A stretch of DNA of 11,069 nt from Planctomycetota bacterium (GCA_018828825.1 JAHJUV010000069.1:1-11069), one strand, 5' to 3'. Shown: positions 1-6,861, counted from the stretch's first letter. Numbers and translations are program-made. The notes: generated by a model not told the origin, from the letters alone.

Positions 1-1056
1 CCATATCATCGGCTCAATGGCTGACAATATCGGCAGATTTGATATGGGTTTATAGCTGGCAGCCACGACAATAGCAGTATATGTAAGAATGATAAGAGGC
101 ACAAAAAGGATAAAACCGAAAATATTGCTTGAGGCATCGGCCGGTAGTTCGGCAGCCATTACAGCTACGGGCTGGGCCGCGGCTTCCTGCTGTGGAATTA
201 CGTCTTCGCCAATTGCGGCAGCTTCCGGCTGTTCGAGTATGTTTTCCGGCTCGCCAACTGCGGCGCCAGCCGCCATTGGGCTTTGTCCTGAAGGTGAGCC
301 CTGGTTATCGGGATAAATATCATCAAGTACGGCGCCAAGAGAGGTATCGTCAGCCTGCAGCGAAAGGTCCAGAAGACCTGAGCCGCTTCCGCCGGCATCG
401 AGATTGACATCGTCATCAAGTCTTCTGCCGTCTTTATCATCACCGGCCTTCGATTTTTCCTGTACCATTTTCGTTTCACTGCTCGTATCGTCGGTAACTT
501 TGAAATCGGTATCGCTTTCGCCTAATACATTTATGGAATCGCCGCCGGCAGAGATTTTGGTATCTTCATCTGTTAAGCTTGTATCCTGCTTGGCGCTGTC
601 GCCCGCAATTGAGATGCTGTCCGATGATACGCCTTTTGTGCTGTCCGCGGCAGGAGAAAGCAGAATTTCATCTCCCGTTTTCGGTTTGCCGCTTTTTTCT
701 TTGGGAGTGCCTCCCAAAGTTTCTTCTGCCAGCAGTTCTCCGGTTTCGTCAAGCTGGAAATTCGATTCCGGAGCCTTGGTTTTGTCTTCTTCCGAACCCA
801 TCAAAACATCGAGCTCTTCAGGAGCCAGGGACACTTCGCCGGTTTCATCGATGGAAATCTCAAGCGAGTCGCTGAGTACCGCCGCTTCGCCCTTTCCAGA
901 ATCGGCGAGGGCATCGACATCCTCAATTTTATAGAGCTGCTTTGCGCCATCTCTAAATTCGCGGAGCTTGCCTTCTCTTACAAATGTCTTAATTTCAGCC
1001 TCGGTCTTGCCGAGCTTTTCAACAACTTCCTGTAATGTGTAAAACATTCCAGCCAT
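1..1056 (-). CDS. Helix-turn-helix protein with acidic linker and membrane segment (3' part beyond the window)
   Basis: The frame is open from an ATG at 1056 to the left edge (352 codons, no stop), so the C-terminus is missing. The start is supported by AGGA about seven bases upstream. Residues 1-50 (starting MAGMFYTLQEVVEKLGK) look like a MerR/excisionase-type winged HTH: a helix entered by TLQEVVEKLGKTEAEI, then a LREFRDGAKQLYKIEDVDAL wing. Next comes about 240 residues rich in Asp, Glu, Ser, Thr and Gly with little order, then an Ala/Pro/Glu-rich stretch. A hydrophobic segment follows near residues 311-330 (IFGFILFVPLIILTYTAIVV), a probable membrane helix. The layout suggests a cytoplasmic DNA- or protein-binding head held at the membrane by a long flexible acidic linker. 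Planctomycetes commonly carry HTH proteins with this N-terminus, but I know of no established function. The Ser-rich plus-strand reading frames here are its shadows. Confidence 0.88.
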   Translation of the reverse strand, partial: MAGMFYTLQEVVEKLGKTEAEIKTFVREGKLREFRDGAKQLYKIEDVDALADSGKGEAAVLSDSLEISIDETGEVSLAPEELDVLMGSEEDKTKAPESNFQLDETGELLAEETLGGTPKEKSGKPKTGDEILLSPAADSTKGVSSDSISIAGDSAKQDTSLTDEDTKISAGGDSINVLGESDTDFKVTDDTSSETKMVQEKSKAGDDKDGRRLDDDVNLDAGGSGSGLLDLSLQADDTSLGAVLDDIYPDNQGSPSGQSPMAAGAAVGEPENILEQPEAAAIGEDVIPQQEAAAQPVAVMAAELPADASSNIFGFILFVPLIILTYTAIVVAASYKPISNLPILSAIEPMIW

Positions 1057-1129
1057 ATCGAGTTCCTGATACCGATATTACAATATTTTATAATACTATC
1101 CCCGCACAGTGCAGGGTTTATTTGCCTAT

Positions 1130-1152
1130 ATTAGCACAATCGTCCTGCTAAT
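1130..1152. promoter_or_regulatory. Inverted repeat, candidate operator upstream of the HTH gene
   Basis: ATTAGCA (1130-1136) and TGCTAAT (1146-1152) form a perfect 7-base inverted repeat with a 9-base spacer, about 75 bases upstream of the HTH start codon. On the minus strand it overlaps a weak promoter-like pair, TTGCAT-17-TAATAT. It could be an operator, perhaps for the HTH protein itself. That role is inferred from position and symmetry alone. Confidence 0.35.
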
Positions 1153-1243
1153 GCAATCCTGTTTAAACTATATTATCTATATCGGCTTGCGGTATAAATT
1201 CGTTCCATTTATTAGGTTATATTAAGGCCCATTTTAGATAAAA

Positions 1244-1822
1244 CTATACTTTTTTTATCATTTTTCCGAACAATTCCATACTAAAGCCCATTACATTCGT
1301 TTCGCTGCCTTCGATATGGTCGATAAACTCATCGCCGCCTTCCTGAATGGCATAAGCACCGGCCTTGTCTTTCCAGACCTCAGAGGCTATGTGCTCAGCA
1401 AGCTGTTTTTCACTCATTTTCCTCGGATAAACGACCGTTGTGTCGTATTCGACAAGTTCGAGCCCGCTATCCTTCTTAACCATTGCGATAGCGGTTATAA
1501 TTTTATGAGGTTCGCTGAACAGCTTTCTTGTTATCTGCTCGGCGTGTCCGGCGTCCTCGGCCTTGCCGATAATTTTGCCGTTAAAATCCGCTATGGTATC
1601 GGCTGCCACAATCAGCCTGTTTTTGAATCGCTCGGCAACGTCGTTTGCCTTGGCAAGGGCGGCTTTGCAGGCAAATTGTGCAGGGGACAATTCTTTTATT
1701 AATAATTGAGCCTCATCTATATTGGAAACGACTATATCGAATTGAAACCCTGCCTTTGTCAGCAGCTCTTTCCTTCTCGGCGAGGCCGAGGCAAGAATAA
1801 ATCGCATTTTTTCGGTCTGCAT
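1244..1822 (-). CDS. maf: Maf family nucleoside triphosphate pyrophosphatase
   Basis: This 192-residue protein has the usual length and motifs of the Maf/HAM1-like family, which splits non-canonical or excess nucleoside triphosphates (dTTP/UTP or m7GTP, depending on subgroup) into monophosphate and pyrophosphate in the cytoplasm. SASPRRKELL (residues 12-21) is the phosphate-binding signature. AADTIADFNGKIIGKAED (73-90) carries the catalytic Asp75. GAYAIQEGGDEFIDHIEG (155-172) carries Gln160 and the usual glycine pattern, followed by a GFSMEL motif in place of the common GLPLE. The ATG at 1822 is preferred: a purine-rich GAGA lies seven bases upstream, whereas the internal Met6 has no ribosome binding site. 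The gene has its own promoter at 1852-1880 and lies 187 bases upstream of the HTH gene in the same direction. The subgroup cannot be fixed from motifs alone. Confidence 0.95.
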   Translation of the reverse strand: MQTEKMRFILASASPRRKELLTKAGFQFDIVVSNIDEAQLLIKELSPAQFACKAALAKANDVAERFKNRLIVAADTIADFNGKIIGKAEDAGHAEQITRKLFSEPHKIITAIAMVKKDSGLELVEYDTTVVYPRKMSEKQLAEHIASEVWKDKAGAYAIQEGGDEFIDHIEGSETNVMGFSMELFGKMIKKV

Positions 1823-1851
1823 AGTGTTTTCTCTTTTTACGTTAAGTTTTT

Positions 1852-1880
1852 ATTATATATGGATTTGACGCACATTTCAA
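1852..1880 (-). promoter_or_regulatory. Sigma70-like promoter of maf
   Basis: Read on the minus strand this is TTGAAA (1880-1875), a 17-base spacer and a consensus TATAAT (1857-1852). Expected transcription start is near 1845, giving a leader of about 20 bases before the maf ATG at 1822. Five of six -35 bases and all six -10 bases match consensus. Confidence 0.75.
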
Positions 1881-2004
1881 GGCCCAAAAAGGCAGGCGCG
1901 GATATAATTATCAGCAAATAGAACATTGTCTATTGAGCTTCTGATGTTAAGTTTATTGATGTTGCAAATGGCTTAAATGAAAAAGCTTTAAAACAAGGTA
2001 AAAA

Positions 2005-2895
2005 ATGCTTAACAGAAGTTATTTCAATTCAGCCGAAGAGTATTTGAAGTTTTACGGACTCGGGTGCGCCTCTGTCAGATATGAATGTGTACCGTTTAAA
2101 TCGAACGGCTTTGAATTAGCAGGGCAGGTTTTTGTCCCAAAGGAATATAAAGCGACCGTTGTCATTCTTCACGGCTATCTGGGCCATTGCGGTCTTTTGG
2201 CTAAAATTATCCGATATCTGACGGGGACAGGTTTTGCCGTCGCCGTTTACGATTTGCCCGGACACGGCCTGTCTTCCGGCGAGCCGACCGCGATTGACGA
2301 TTTTTCACAATACACCGATTCGCTCGTCGTTTTTCTAACCATTGCCAGACAAAAACTCCATGGCCCATATCATATAATTGGCCACAGCATGGGCGCAGCG
2401 ATAGTAATGGATTATATTTTTTCAGGCAAAAAAGACTATTTCGATAAGGTAATTTTAGCCGCTCCTTTGATACGCAGCCAATTATGGTTTTTGTCAAAGC
2501 TTGGCTATATGATTTACCGACCTTTCGCAAAGAGAATTTTCAGGCTCTTTCGCAATGTCTCTTCGGACAAGGATTTCCTGAAATTTGTAAAACACAAGGA
2601 CCCGCTCCAGGCAAAGAATCTTTCCCTGAGCTGGACCGGCGCTATGTTCAAATGGAATCGGGAAATCGCTGATGCGCAGGTTTCCGACCGGCCCGTAATG
2701 GTTATTCAGGGCACTTGTGAAAACATCGTATCGTGGCGGTATAATCTGAAATTTATTCAATCTAAATTTAGTAATACCCAAATAAAATTGGTTGAAAATG
2801 TCCGGCACGAATTATTTAACGAATCGGCTGAAATTCGGGAGAAGGTATTTTCGCAGATAAAAGATTGTTTGATAAAAAAGTTTAATAATGTATAA
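2005..2895 (+). CDS. Alpha/beta hydrolase, monoacylglycerol-lipase-like (serine hydrolase)
   Basis: This 296-residue cytoplasmic protein belongs to the Hydrolase_4/lysophospholipase group, which cleaves small carboxylic esters. It shows VVILHGYLG (52-60, oxyanion-hole HG), VYDLPGHGLSSGEP (81-94), the nucleophile elbow GHSMGAA with Ser128, the acid loop QGTCENIVSWRYN (235-247) and the final RHELFNE with His268. The catalytic acid position appears to hold Glu239 where relatives usually have Asp. Residues 155-215 form the lid region with basic helices. No signal peptide is seen. AAGG lies six bases before the ATG. The stop codon overlaps the start of the next gene by one base. The substrate is not predictable; a role in lipid or ester turnover is an inference from family membership. 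Confidence 0.92.
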   Translation: MLNRSYFNSAEEYLKFYGLGCASVRYECVPFKSNGFELAGQVFVPKEYKATVVILHGYLGHCGLLAKIIRYLTGTGFAVAVYDLPGHGLSSGEPTAIDDFSQYTDSLVVFLTIARQKLHGPYHIIGHSMGAAIVMDYIFSGKKDYFDKVILAAPLIRSQLWFLSKLGYMIYRPFAKRIFRLFRNVSSDKDFLKFVKHKDPLQAKNLSLSWTGAMFKWNREIADAQVSDRPVMVIQGTCENIVSWRYNLKFIQSKFSNTQIKLVENVRHELFNESAEIREKVFSQIKDCLIKKFNNV

Positions 2896-3092
2896 TGAAT
2901 TCTATGAATAGGGGAATAGCGTCGTTGCATCGTTTAGATGGTTTTTCGGAAATCAAAGAGAACCTTCAATACTGGCTGACCAAAACGCCGCAGGAGCGGC
3001 TGGAAGTTGTTGATTATTTAAGAAGTCAGGTAAATGGAAATACAGAAAGACTTCAAAGAGTTGTTAAAGTAATTCACAATGCCATAAAATAA
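2895..3092 (+). CDS. Small protein of unknown function, coupled to the hydrolase
   Basis: This is a 65-residue protein whose ATG overlaps the hydrolase stop in a TAATG junction, so translation is probably coupled. An alternative Met4 start lies at 2904. The core YWLTKTPQERLEVVDYLRSQV (residues 26-46) is a predicted helical stretch, and the C-terminus is basic (RLQRVVKVIHNAIK). The Y-W-x5-P-x-x-R-L-x-x-V/L-x-x-L-R pattern resembles small proteins often encoded beside nucleotidyltransferase genes. No such partner is present here, so I name no function. It ends directly at a strong terminator, which makes it the last gene of a two-gene unit. Confidence 0.8.
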   Translation: MNSMNRGIASLHRLDGFSEIKENLQYWLTKTPQERLEVVDYLRSQVNGNTERLQRVVKVIHNAIK

Positions 3093-3120
3093 AAAACCCC
3101 GGCGGTGAACCGGGGTTTTT
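3092..3120. terminator. Bidirectional rho-independent terminator
   Basis: AAAAACCCCGG (3092-3102) pairs perfectly with CCGGGGTTTTT (3110-3120) around a 7-base loop. A-tract and T-tract on either side make it work in both directions, ending the hydrolase pair (plus) and the PEPCK unit (minus). Confidence 0.93.
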
Positions 3121-3140
3121 GGGTTACTTTCAGCAATCTG

Positions 3141-4166
3141 CTATTTTTTCTCAAGGTCTAATGGCGAGACGAAATCGCCGAATTTCTTGCTTGCTTCTTC
3201 GAGCCGTTTCTTTTGCTCGGCCAGAACCTTGAACACCTCGGCGGGCGATTGAGCAACGTGTTCGCGGTGGAATTTCTCGACTCTGTCTATCTTGGCAAGG
3301 TTTTCCTTTATACGGATTGTAAACTGGTTGACGTAATCGTCCTGCGTATAGTCTTTATCGAGAACCTCTTTGAACAGTTTTTTCAAATCTTCATAGCAGG
3401 GGATTAATCCTGTCGGCGCGACCCTGCATTCTGCTTCGCCGTGGACTCTAAGTTCCATCCACTTTACCCAGACGTGTTTATCGCGAACGCCGTTGGTGAA
3501 CTTACCGTTTTTATCGCGAAGGAAGTAATTTACGCCGAAAACCAGAGGCGGATTTTTGAGTTTCTTGCCGAAATCGAGGTTGTTCTTTACATATTTGCCC
3601 AGCGAAATAGCCACAAAGTCCTGGATACTCATCAGGTTAATCTCCGGCACGCCTTCCTTGCCGACAGTTGCGAAAGTCGTTTCGGTTTCGAGCGAAGCGC
3701 CGTAAGCGACGATGCCGTGCTCCCAGTCAAACCCCTGCTGGCAGGGCACGTATGATTTCGGATCACGTCCGCCGTACATAACACCGGCCAAATCCACGCC
3801 TTTTGGATTATCCAGTTCCGGGTCGCAATTCTTCAGTGCGCTAAGAGCTACCGCATATCGGGCGTTCTTGTGGGCACAGCCGATTTCATTACCTTTTGCA
3901 TCGGGTTTGCCCTTGAACCACACACCTGAGAAGTTGACACCCTTCTCCGGCAGCTCGGCTCCCATACCCAACCAGTGAGGCCTGCCTTCGTTGACCAACA
4001 CGTTAGAGAATATTACCTCGCAGGGGCTTGTCAGGGCTTCATAAATAATAGGGTCATCTTCGGGACTCACATCGCGGATAATGCCGAAAATTCCCTTTTC
4101 TACATTTACACAGTGGATACGGCCGACCGCGCGATTATTCTTTCGCCCAATATCGAACTGGGCCAT
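3141..4166 (-). CDS. C-terminal half of phosphoenolpyruvate carboxykinase (GTP type)
   Basis: The 341 residues match the C-terminal half of PEPCK of the archaeal/clostridial GTP type (about 620 residues in full), which converts oxaloacetate to PEP. Family hallmarks: CVNVEKGIFGIIRDV (19-33), IFSNVLV (52-58), the HKNARY motif with a substrate-binding Arg (99-104), YGGRDPKSYVP (131-141), FDWEHGIVAYGASLETETT (146-164), GVNYFLRDKNGKF (211-223) and WMELRVHGE (236-244). The VNYFL and DKHVW motifs are normal for this subfamily. Everything N-terminal is missing here: the substrate-binding first domain and the P-loop. The start MAQF aligns with the residues right after the Asp-Asp of the kinase-2 motif, so those acids are lost too (residues just upstream read ENYRV). 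It lies 18 bases behind the DUF4914 gene, in the same frame and separated by one TAA. Alone it should not be a working PEPCK, yet it has no internal stops or frameshifts, so it may be recent or retained for another use. Confidence 0.88.
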   Translation of the reverse strand: MAQFDIGRKNNRAVGRIHCVNVEKGIFGIIRDVSPEDDPIIYEALTSPCEVIFSNVLVNEGRPHWLGMGAELPEKGVNFSGVWFKGKPDAKGNEIGCAHKNARYAVALSALKNCDPELDNPKGVDLAGVMYGGRDPKSYVPCQQGFDWEHGIVAYGASLETETTFATVGKEGVPEINLMSIQDFVAISLGKYVKNNLDFGKKLKNPPLVFGVNYFLRDKNGKFTNGVRDKHVWVKWMELRVHGEAECRVAPTGLIPCYEDLKKLFKEVLDKDYTQDDYVNQFTIRIKENLAKIDRVEKFHREHVAQSPAEVFKVLAEQKKRLEEASKKFGDFVSPLDLEKK

Positions 4167-4184
4167 GACTCTATAATTTTCATC

Positions 4185-6086
4185 TTACACAAACACGCCG
4201 TGTAACAAGGCATCGTAGTCTTGCGCCGTTCCCTTATCTAGACAACAGGTTATGATTTCTTTGCCTAACGGGTACAGGTCTGGATGATGAAACTTTTGCA
4301 ATTCACGAGCAAAGAATTTCTCCAGAATTTCCGCACCTGCATCGTAGCCCTCAAGGCCAACTTCAGGTTGCGTTTCTACCCGTAAAAACCATTGGGGCAG
4401 AAGTGTTCCTTCAATTTGCATTGATTTCAAGGCGTATCCCAGTAGCGGGCATCGAGCTGGTGCAATCTGATGCGGCTGAAACTTTGCAATGCCCCGCCTT
4501 GCTAAGTATTCGCGTGCTATCCATTGTGGCATAAAACTTACCTTCCACGCACCGACATGTTGGTTTGGCGTCAAGGTGTAACGTACCTTCGGAGTAGTTT
4601 GGATTTGTCGAAGCAGCAAATTGGCGTGATCAACCATGCGCCCTGTAGCAAAGGGCCAATACGAGCCGACTCCTTCGCTCGTCATTCCCTCGGTATCAGT
4701 TATACTGGGGTTGTCATAACCTCGCGGTGCAACCAGCCTCCATAACCAGGCCAGGCTGGCCGGCAGTATATGTAAATATCCCACGATACCGTAGCTCGGT
4801 CGCTCTTTTGTACACGGAGGTGTTCGTATACCAAAGCTGCGGATCATTACTTCAACCTCTCCGTCAACTGCTTCAGGAATGAGCCGTCTGGGTAAAATGA
4901 CACGAGGATTAGGACACGCTACCCCTGGCTTATCTTCGGTATGTTCCCATATCAAGCAGGTTGCTCCTGGCGTTCCTTGCAGGTTGAGAAAAATCAGAGG
5001 CTCCTCGGGGCGAATCGTTAACCCTTCCAGATGTGGATCAGTGCCGTACTTTTGGATATGGTTTAGACGCACAAACCATGCCTGTTCTGCATCTTTAGCC
5101 AAAAGGTAACCACTGCTGTTTTCTTTATTTAGTTGACACATGGCCATATCATCAGTCACCGGACGCAGAGCACAACCTTGATTCAAGACCAGGTGACGTT
5201 TTTCTTCGGTCACAGTATTTAGGCCAAACAGCAAACGCCCATCTCCCTCGCGGTGAACATATTCCAGCATCTCGCTCTTTCCACCGCCGCTGGCGCCTTC
5301 GTGCATGATTGTTGTCACATTATCATAAGGAGTAACCACCTGAACAGTGGACCCATGGAGAGTGGGCCAATCTTCGTCTTCTCCAATAGAAAGCAATACA
5401 CCGTAAACACCTTTTTTGGCACTGGGCCCTGGATAAAGATTGTAAGAAAATACTTCGTGCAGGCCATTAAGACGATTGTGCACAACGAGCTGCTTTCCAT
5501 TAAAGTGCGTATGTCTAAAAGGTGGAGCCAGGTAAATTACACTGCGAACCCTGAAATTTGCCGGAACCTTATCAGAGGGAATCATTCCCTGAAGGTCTCC
5601 AAGGCCTCCGATAAAAAAACCTGTATTTTCCGGTGCTATTAGCAGAGCGCCCCGGCCCGATTCAGGATCAAACCCACCAAGTGTAAAGAGCATCGCAACG
5701 AGATTCTGCTGCCGTAGCCAATCCAAGGTTTCCGTCCGTACTTTATCAAAGGGTTCTCCGAACCGCTCACTGTAACGGGTCTTATCTGTTTGTTCGGGGT
5801 CAGCTACGACCATACATTCGGGGTCCCGCCTGCGCATATAAGGCTCGGTGTAATTGATGGCCAATCCGTTCTTGCAGCGTGCCACTGTAGCCTCGACAAC
5901 CCTGCCTCGGCCGGGCACATCATAAGCTACTTCAAAAATGCCCTCGGACTTGCCGCCCATTGCCAGCGATAAGACTTCATCCCGACTTTTCGGGAAAATG
6001 CAAGAAGGGCAGTTTTCTAATAGGTCTGATATCTGTTTCGGGAGACAAAGCGTTTTCCAGTCTCGTGAAAAATCAATTATTTGCAT
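4185..6086 (-). CDS. DUF4914 family P-loop protein, PEPCK/HPr-kinase-like
   Basis: I recognise this as the DUF4914 family (proteins of about 630 residues, function unknown). I start it at the ATG at 6086, which has AAAGGA about 12 bases upstream. An ATG at 6107 adds seven residues but has only AAAGA touching it; residue numbers here count from 6107. The protein appears full length. A Walker-A-like HEGASGGGKSEM (269-280) resembles the P-loop of HPr kinase (GxSGxGKSE). About 40 residues on, VTDDMAMC (317-324) resembles the PEPCK kinase-2 motif GDDxA. CPNPRVILPRR (398-408) recalls the NxR substrate motif of PEPCK. Other fixed-looking stretches are YLAPPFRHTHFNGKQLVVHNR (192-212) and EGVGSYWPFATGRMVDHANLLL (478-499). 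This points to a nucleotide-binding enzyme of the PEPCK/HPr-kinase fold group; the reaction is unknown. It lies between the N-terminal and C-terminal pieces of a PEPCK and is probably transcribed from that gene's promoter. Confidence 0.9.
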   Translation of the reverse strand: MQIIDFSRDWKTLCLPKQISDLLENCPSCIFPKSRDEVLSLAMGGKSEGIFEVAYDVPGRGRVVEATVARCKNGLAINYTEPYMRRRDPECMVVADPEQTDKTRYSERFGEPFDKVRTETLDWLRQQNLVAMLFTLGGFDPESGRGALLIAPENTGFFIGGLGDLQGMIPSDKVPANFRVRSVIYLAPPFRHTHFNGKQLVVHNRLNGLHEVFSYNLYPGPSAKKGVYGVLLSIGEDEDWPTLHGSTVQVVTPYDNVTTIMHEGASGGGKSEMLEYVHREGDGRLLFGLNTVTEEKRHLVLNQGCALRPVTDDMAMCQLNKENSSGYLLAKDAEQAWFVRLNHIQKYGTDPHLEGLTIRPEEPLIFLNLQGTPGATCLIWEHTEDKPGVACPNPRVILPRRLIPEAVDGEVEVMIRSFGIRTPPCTKERPSYGIVGYLHILPASLAWLWRLVAPRGYDNPSITDTEGMTSEGVGSYWPFATGRMVDHANLLLRQIQTTPKVRYTLTPNQHVGAWKVSFMPQWIAREYLARRGIAKFQPHQIAPARCPLLGYALKSMQIEGTLLPQWFLRVETQPEVGLEGYDAGAEILEKFFARELQKFHHPDLYPLGKEIITCCLDKGTAQDYDALLHGVFV

Positions 6087-6236
6087 TTGTATGATGCTTC
6101 CTTTCATTCTTTCGCAACAAAATGTACCGGTTTTTTCTGCTCTTAAAAACTAAAGCACCACCATTTCCGTATTTGAAAGCTGCCTTATAGGCAGGTAAAT
6201 ATCTCTATGCTTCAATCTGTTGGTCAATGTTTAGTC

Positions 6237-6416
6237 CTAACAAAACTTATAGAACAACCATAGCTGTATTACTCGGCTCACCTTTGCCGGCTTTGCCAAC
6301 TCGATAGAATCAGCGATGAACTGTTCAAGCTTATCGTTTGCGATAGCTGATAATTTCGAGAAGTTCTCTTTGTCCAATTTTTCCTGCAGGTACTGCCTGG
6401 CGTCTTTTATGGCCAT
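6237..6416 (-). pseudogene. N-terminal remnant of phosphoenolpyruvate carboxykinase
   Basis: The 59-codon frame starts at an ATG (6416) with an excellent GAAAGGAG ten bases upstream. Residues 1-46 (MAIKDARQYLQEKLDKENFS to IADSIELAKPAKV) look like the start of a GTP-type PEPCK, where NxKLxxFIxxxIxLxxPxxV normally runs on into an FVC(T/N)DS motif. Here the similarity stops at KV (about base 6279) and 13 unrelated residues lead to TAG. Together with the headless C-terminal half at 3141-4166 this suggests one PEPCK gene that lost roughly 230-240 middle codons and gained the DUF4914 gene. The frame agrees with both downstream genes. The match is from memory of the family and rests on a short stretch. 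The alternative is an unrelated small protein or a leader ORF. An upstream in-frame Met at 6515 lies at the promoter and is not a credible start. Confidence 0.55.
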
Positions 6417-6486
6417 AGTGCATCCGCTCCTTTCAAAAAAATATTTTTGAGAATAATTTGGTCTCATCGTGCGCAAAAACCATCGG

Positions 6487-6515
6487 ATATTAAAAATTTC
6501 GGTCCCGAATGTCAA
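6487..6515 (-). promoter_or_regulatory. Promoter of the PEPCK/DUF4914 unit, with a palindrome in the spacer
   Basis: On the minus strand: consensus TTGACA (6515-6510), a 17-base spacer, then TAATAT (6492-6487). Expected start is near 6480, giving a leader of about 64 bases to the good ribosome binding site of the PEPCK remnant. The spacer holds TTCGG-GA-CCGAA (6498-6509), a 5-base inverted repeat placed where a repressor would block RNA polymerase. Confidence 0.7.
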
Positions 6516-6861
6516 ACTTTTTGTACGAAGTTTTGCAATTTTTCTTTCTATTTTTAATTGTCAACTTTTTAACTCCTGTTTCTGGGGGAATTATACGATA
6601 AAAACCAGCAGAATACGACATTTACTATTTACATTACCTTTTATCAGGTCAATTCCGATAACAATAAATTTTTTCGCGTGTTTTCAAGTAAATATCTATT
6701 ATTGAATCAGAAAGAGGGATAATTTTTTGTAAAAAAATTTTCTTTAAAAAAAATTATTTTATCGGACATCTTCAAGGTAAAAACAGGAGTGAAAGTTGTC
6801 GCTCTTTAAGCTCCAAAATACCGTTTTCAGTGCTGATATTCGCTTTTTTTTAAAATTTTCC
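6516..6861. other. Gene-free AT-rich spacer between divergent units
   Basis: No convincing gene is seen. The stretch is very AT-rich. It holds a 10-base inverted repeat, ATAATTTTTT (6719-6728) and AAAAAATTAT (6748-6757), and an A/T run at 6843-6860 directly ahead of the next -35 box that could act as an UP element. A second TTGACA lies on the minus strand within the A/T-rich part but has no good -10 at the right distance. Confidence 0.6.

Noticed and set aside
404..934. Ser-rich plus-strand frame of 176 codons
   Set aside because: It is the reverse-strand shadow of the acidic, Ser-rich linker of the HTH gene, which has a proper start, ribosome binding site and domain.
1108..1117. GC-rich imperfect hairpin as a maf terminator
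   Set aside because: The stem is broken by mismatches, has no T-run in the maf direction, and lies about 130 bases past the maf stop.
1316..1702. Plus-strand frame of 128 codons
   Set aside because: It lies wholly opposite maf, whose motifs are clear, and has no family features of its own.
2207..2808. Two minus-strand frames opposite the hydrolase
   Set aside because: They are antisense shadows with many Arg/Ser codons, no ribosome binding site and no family resemblance.
3441..3978. Plus-strand frames opposite PEPCK-C
   Set aside because: They lie opposite a strongly conserved PEPCK sequence and contain no recognisable motif.
6108..6279. Insertion-sequence ends flanking the DUF4914 gene
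   Set aside because: I looked for terminal inverted repeats or target duplications between this spacer and the 4167-4184 junction and saw none; no transposase is encoded.
6237..6515. Longer 92-codon version of the PEPCK remnant starting at 6515
   Set aside because: The extra N-terminus covers the promoter and leader; the Met at 6416 has a much better ribosome binding site and the family similarity begins there.
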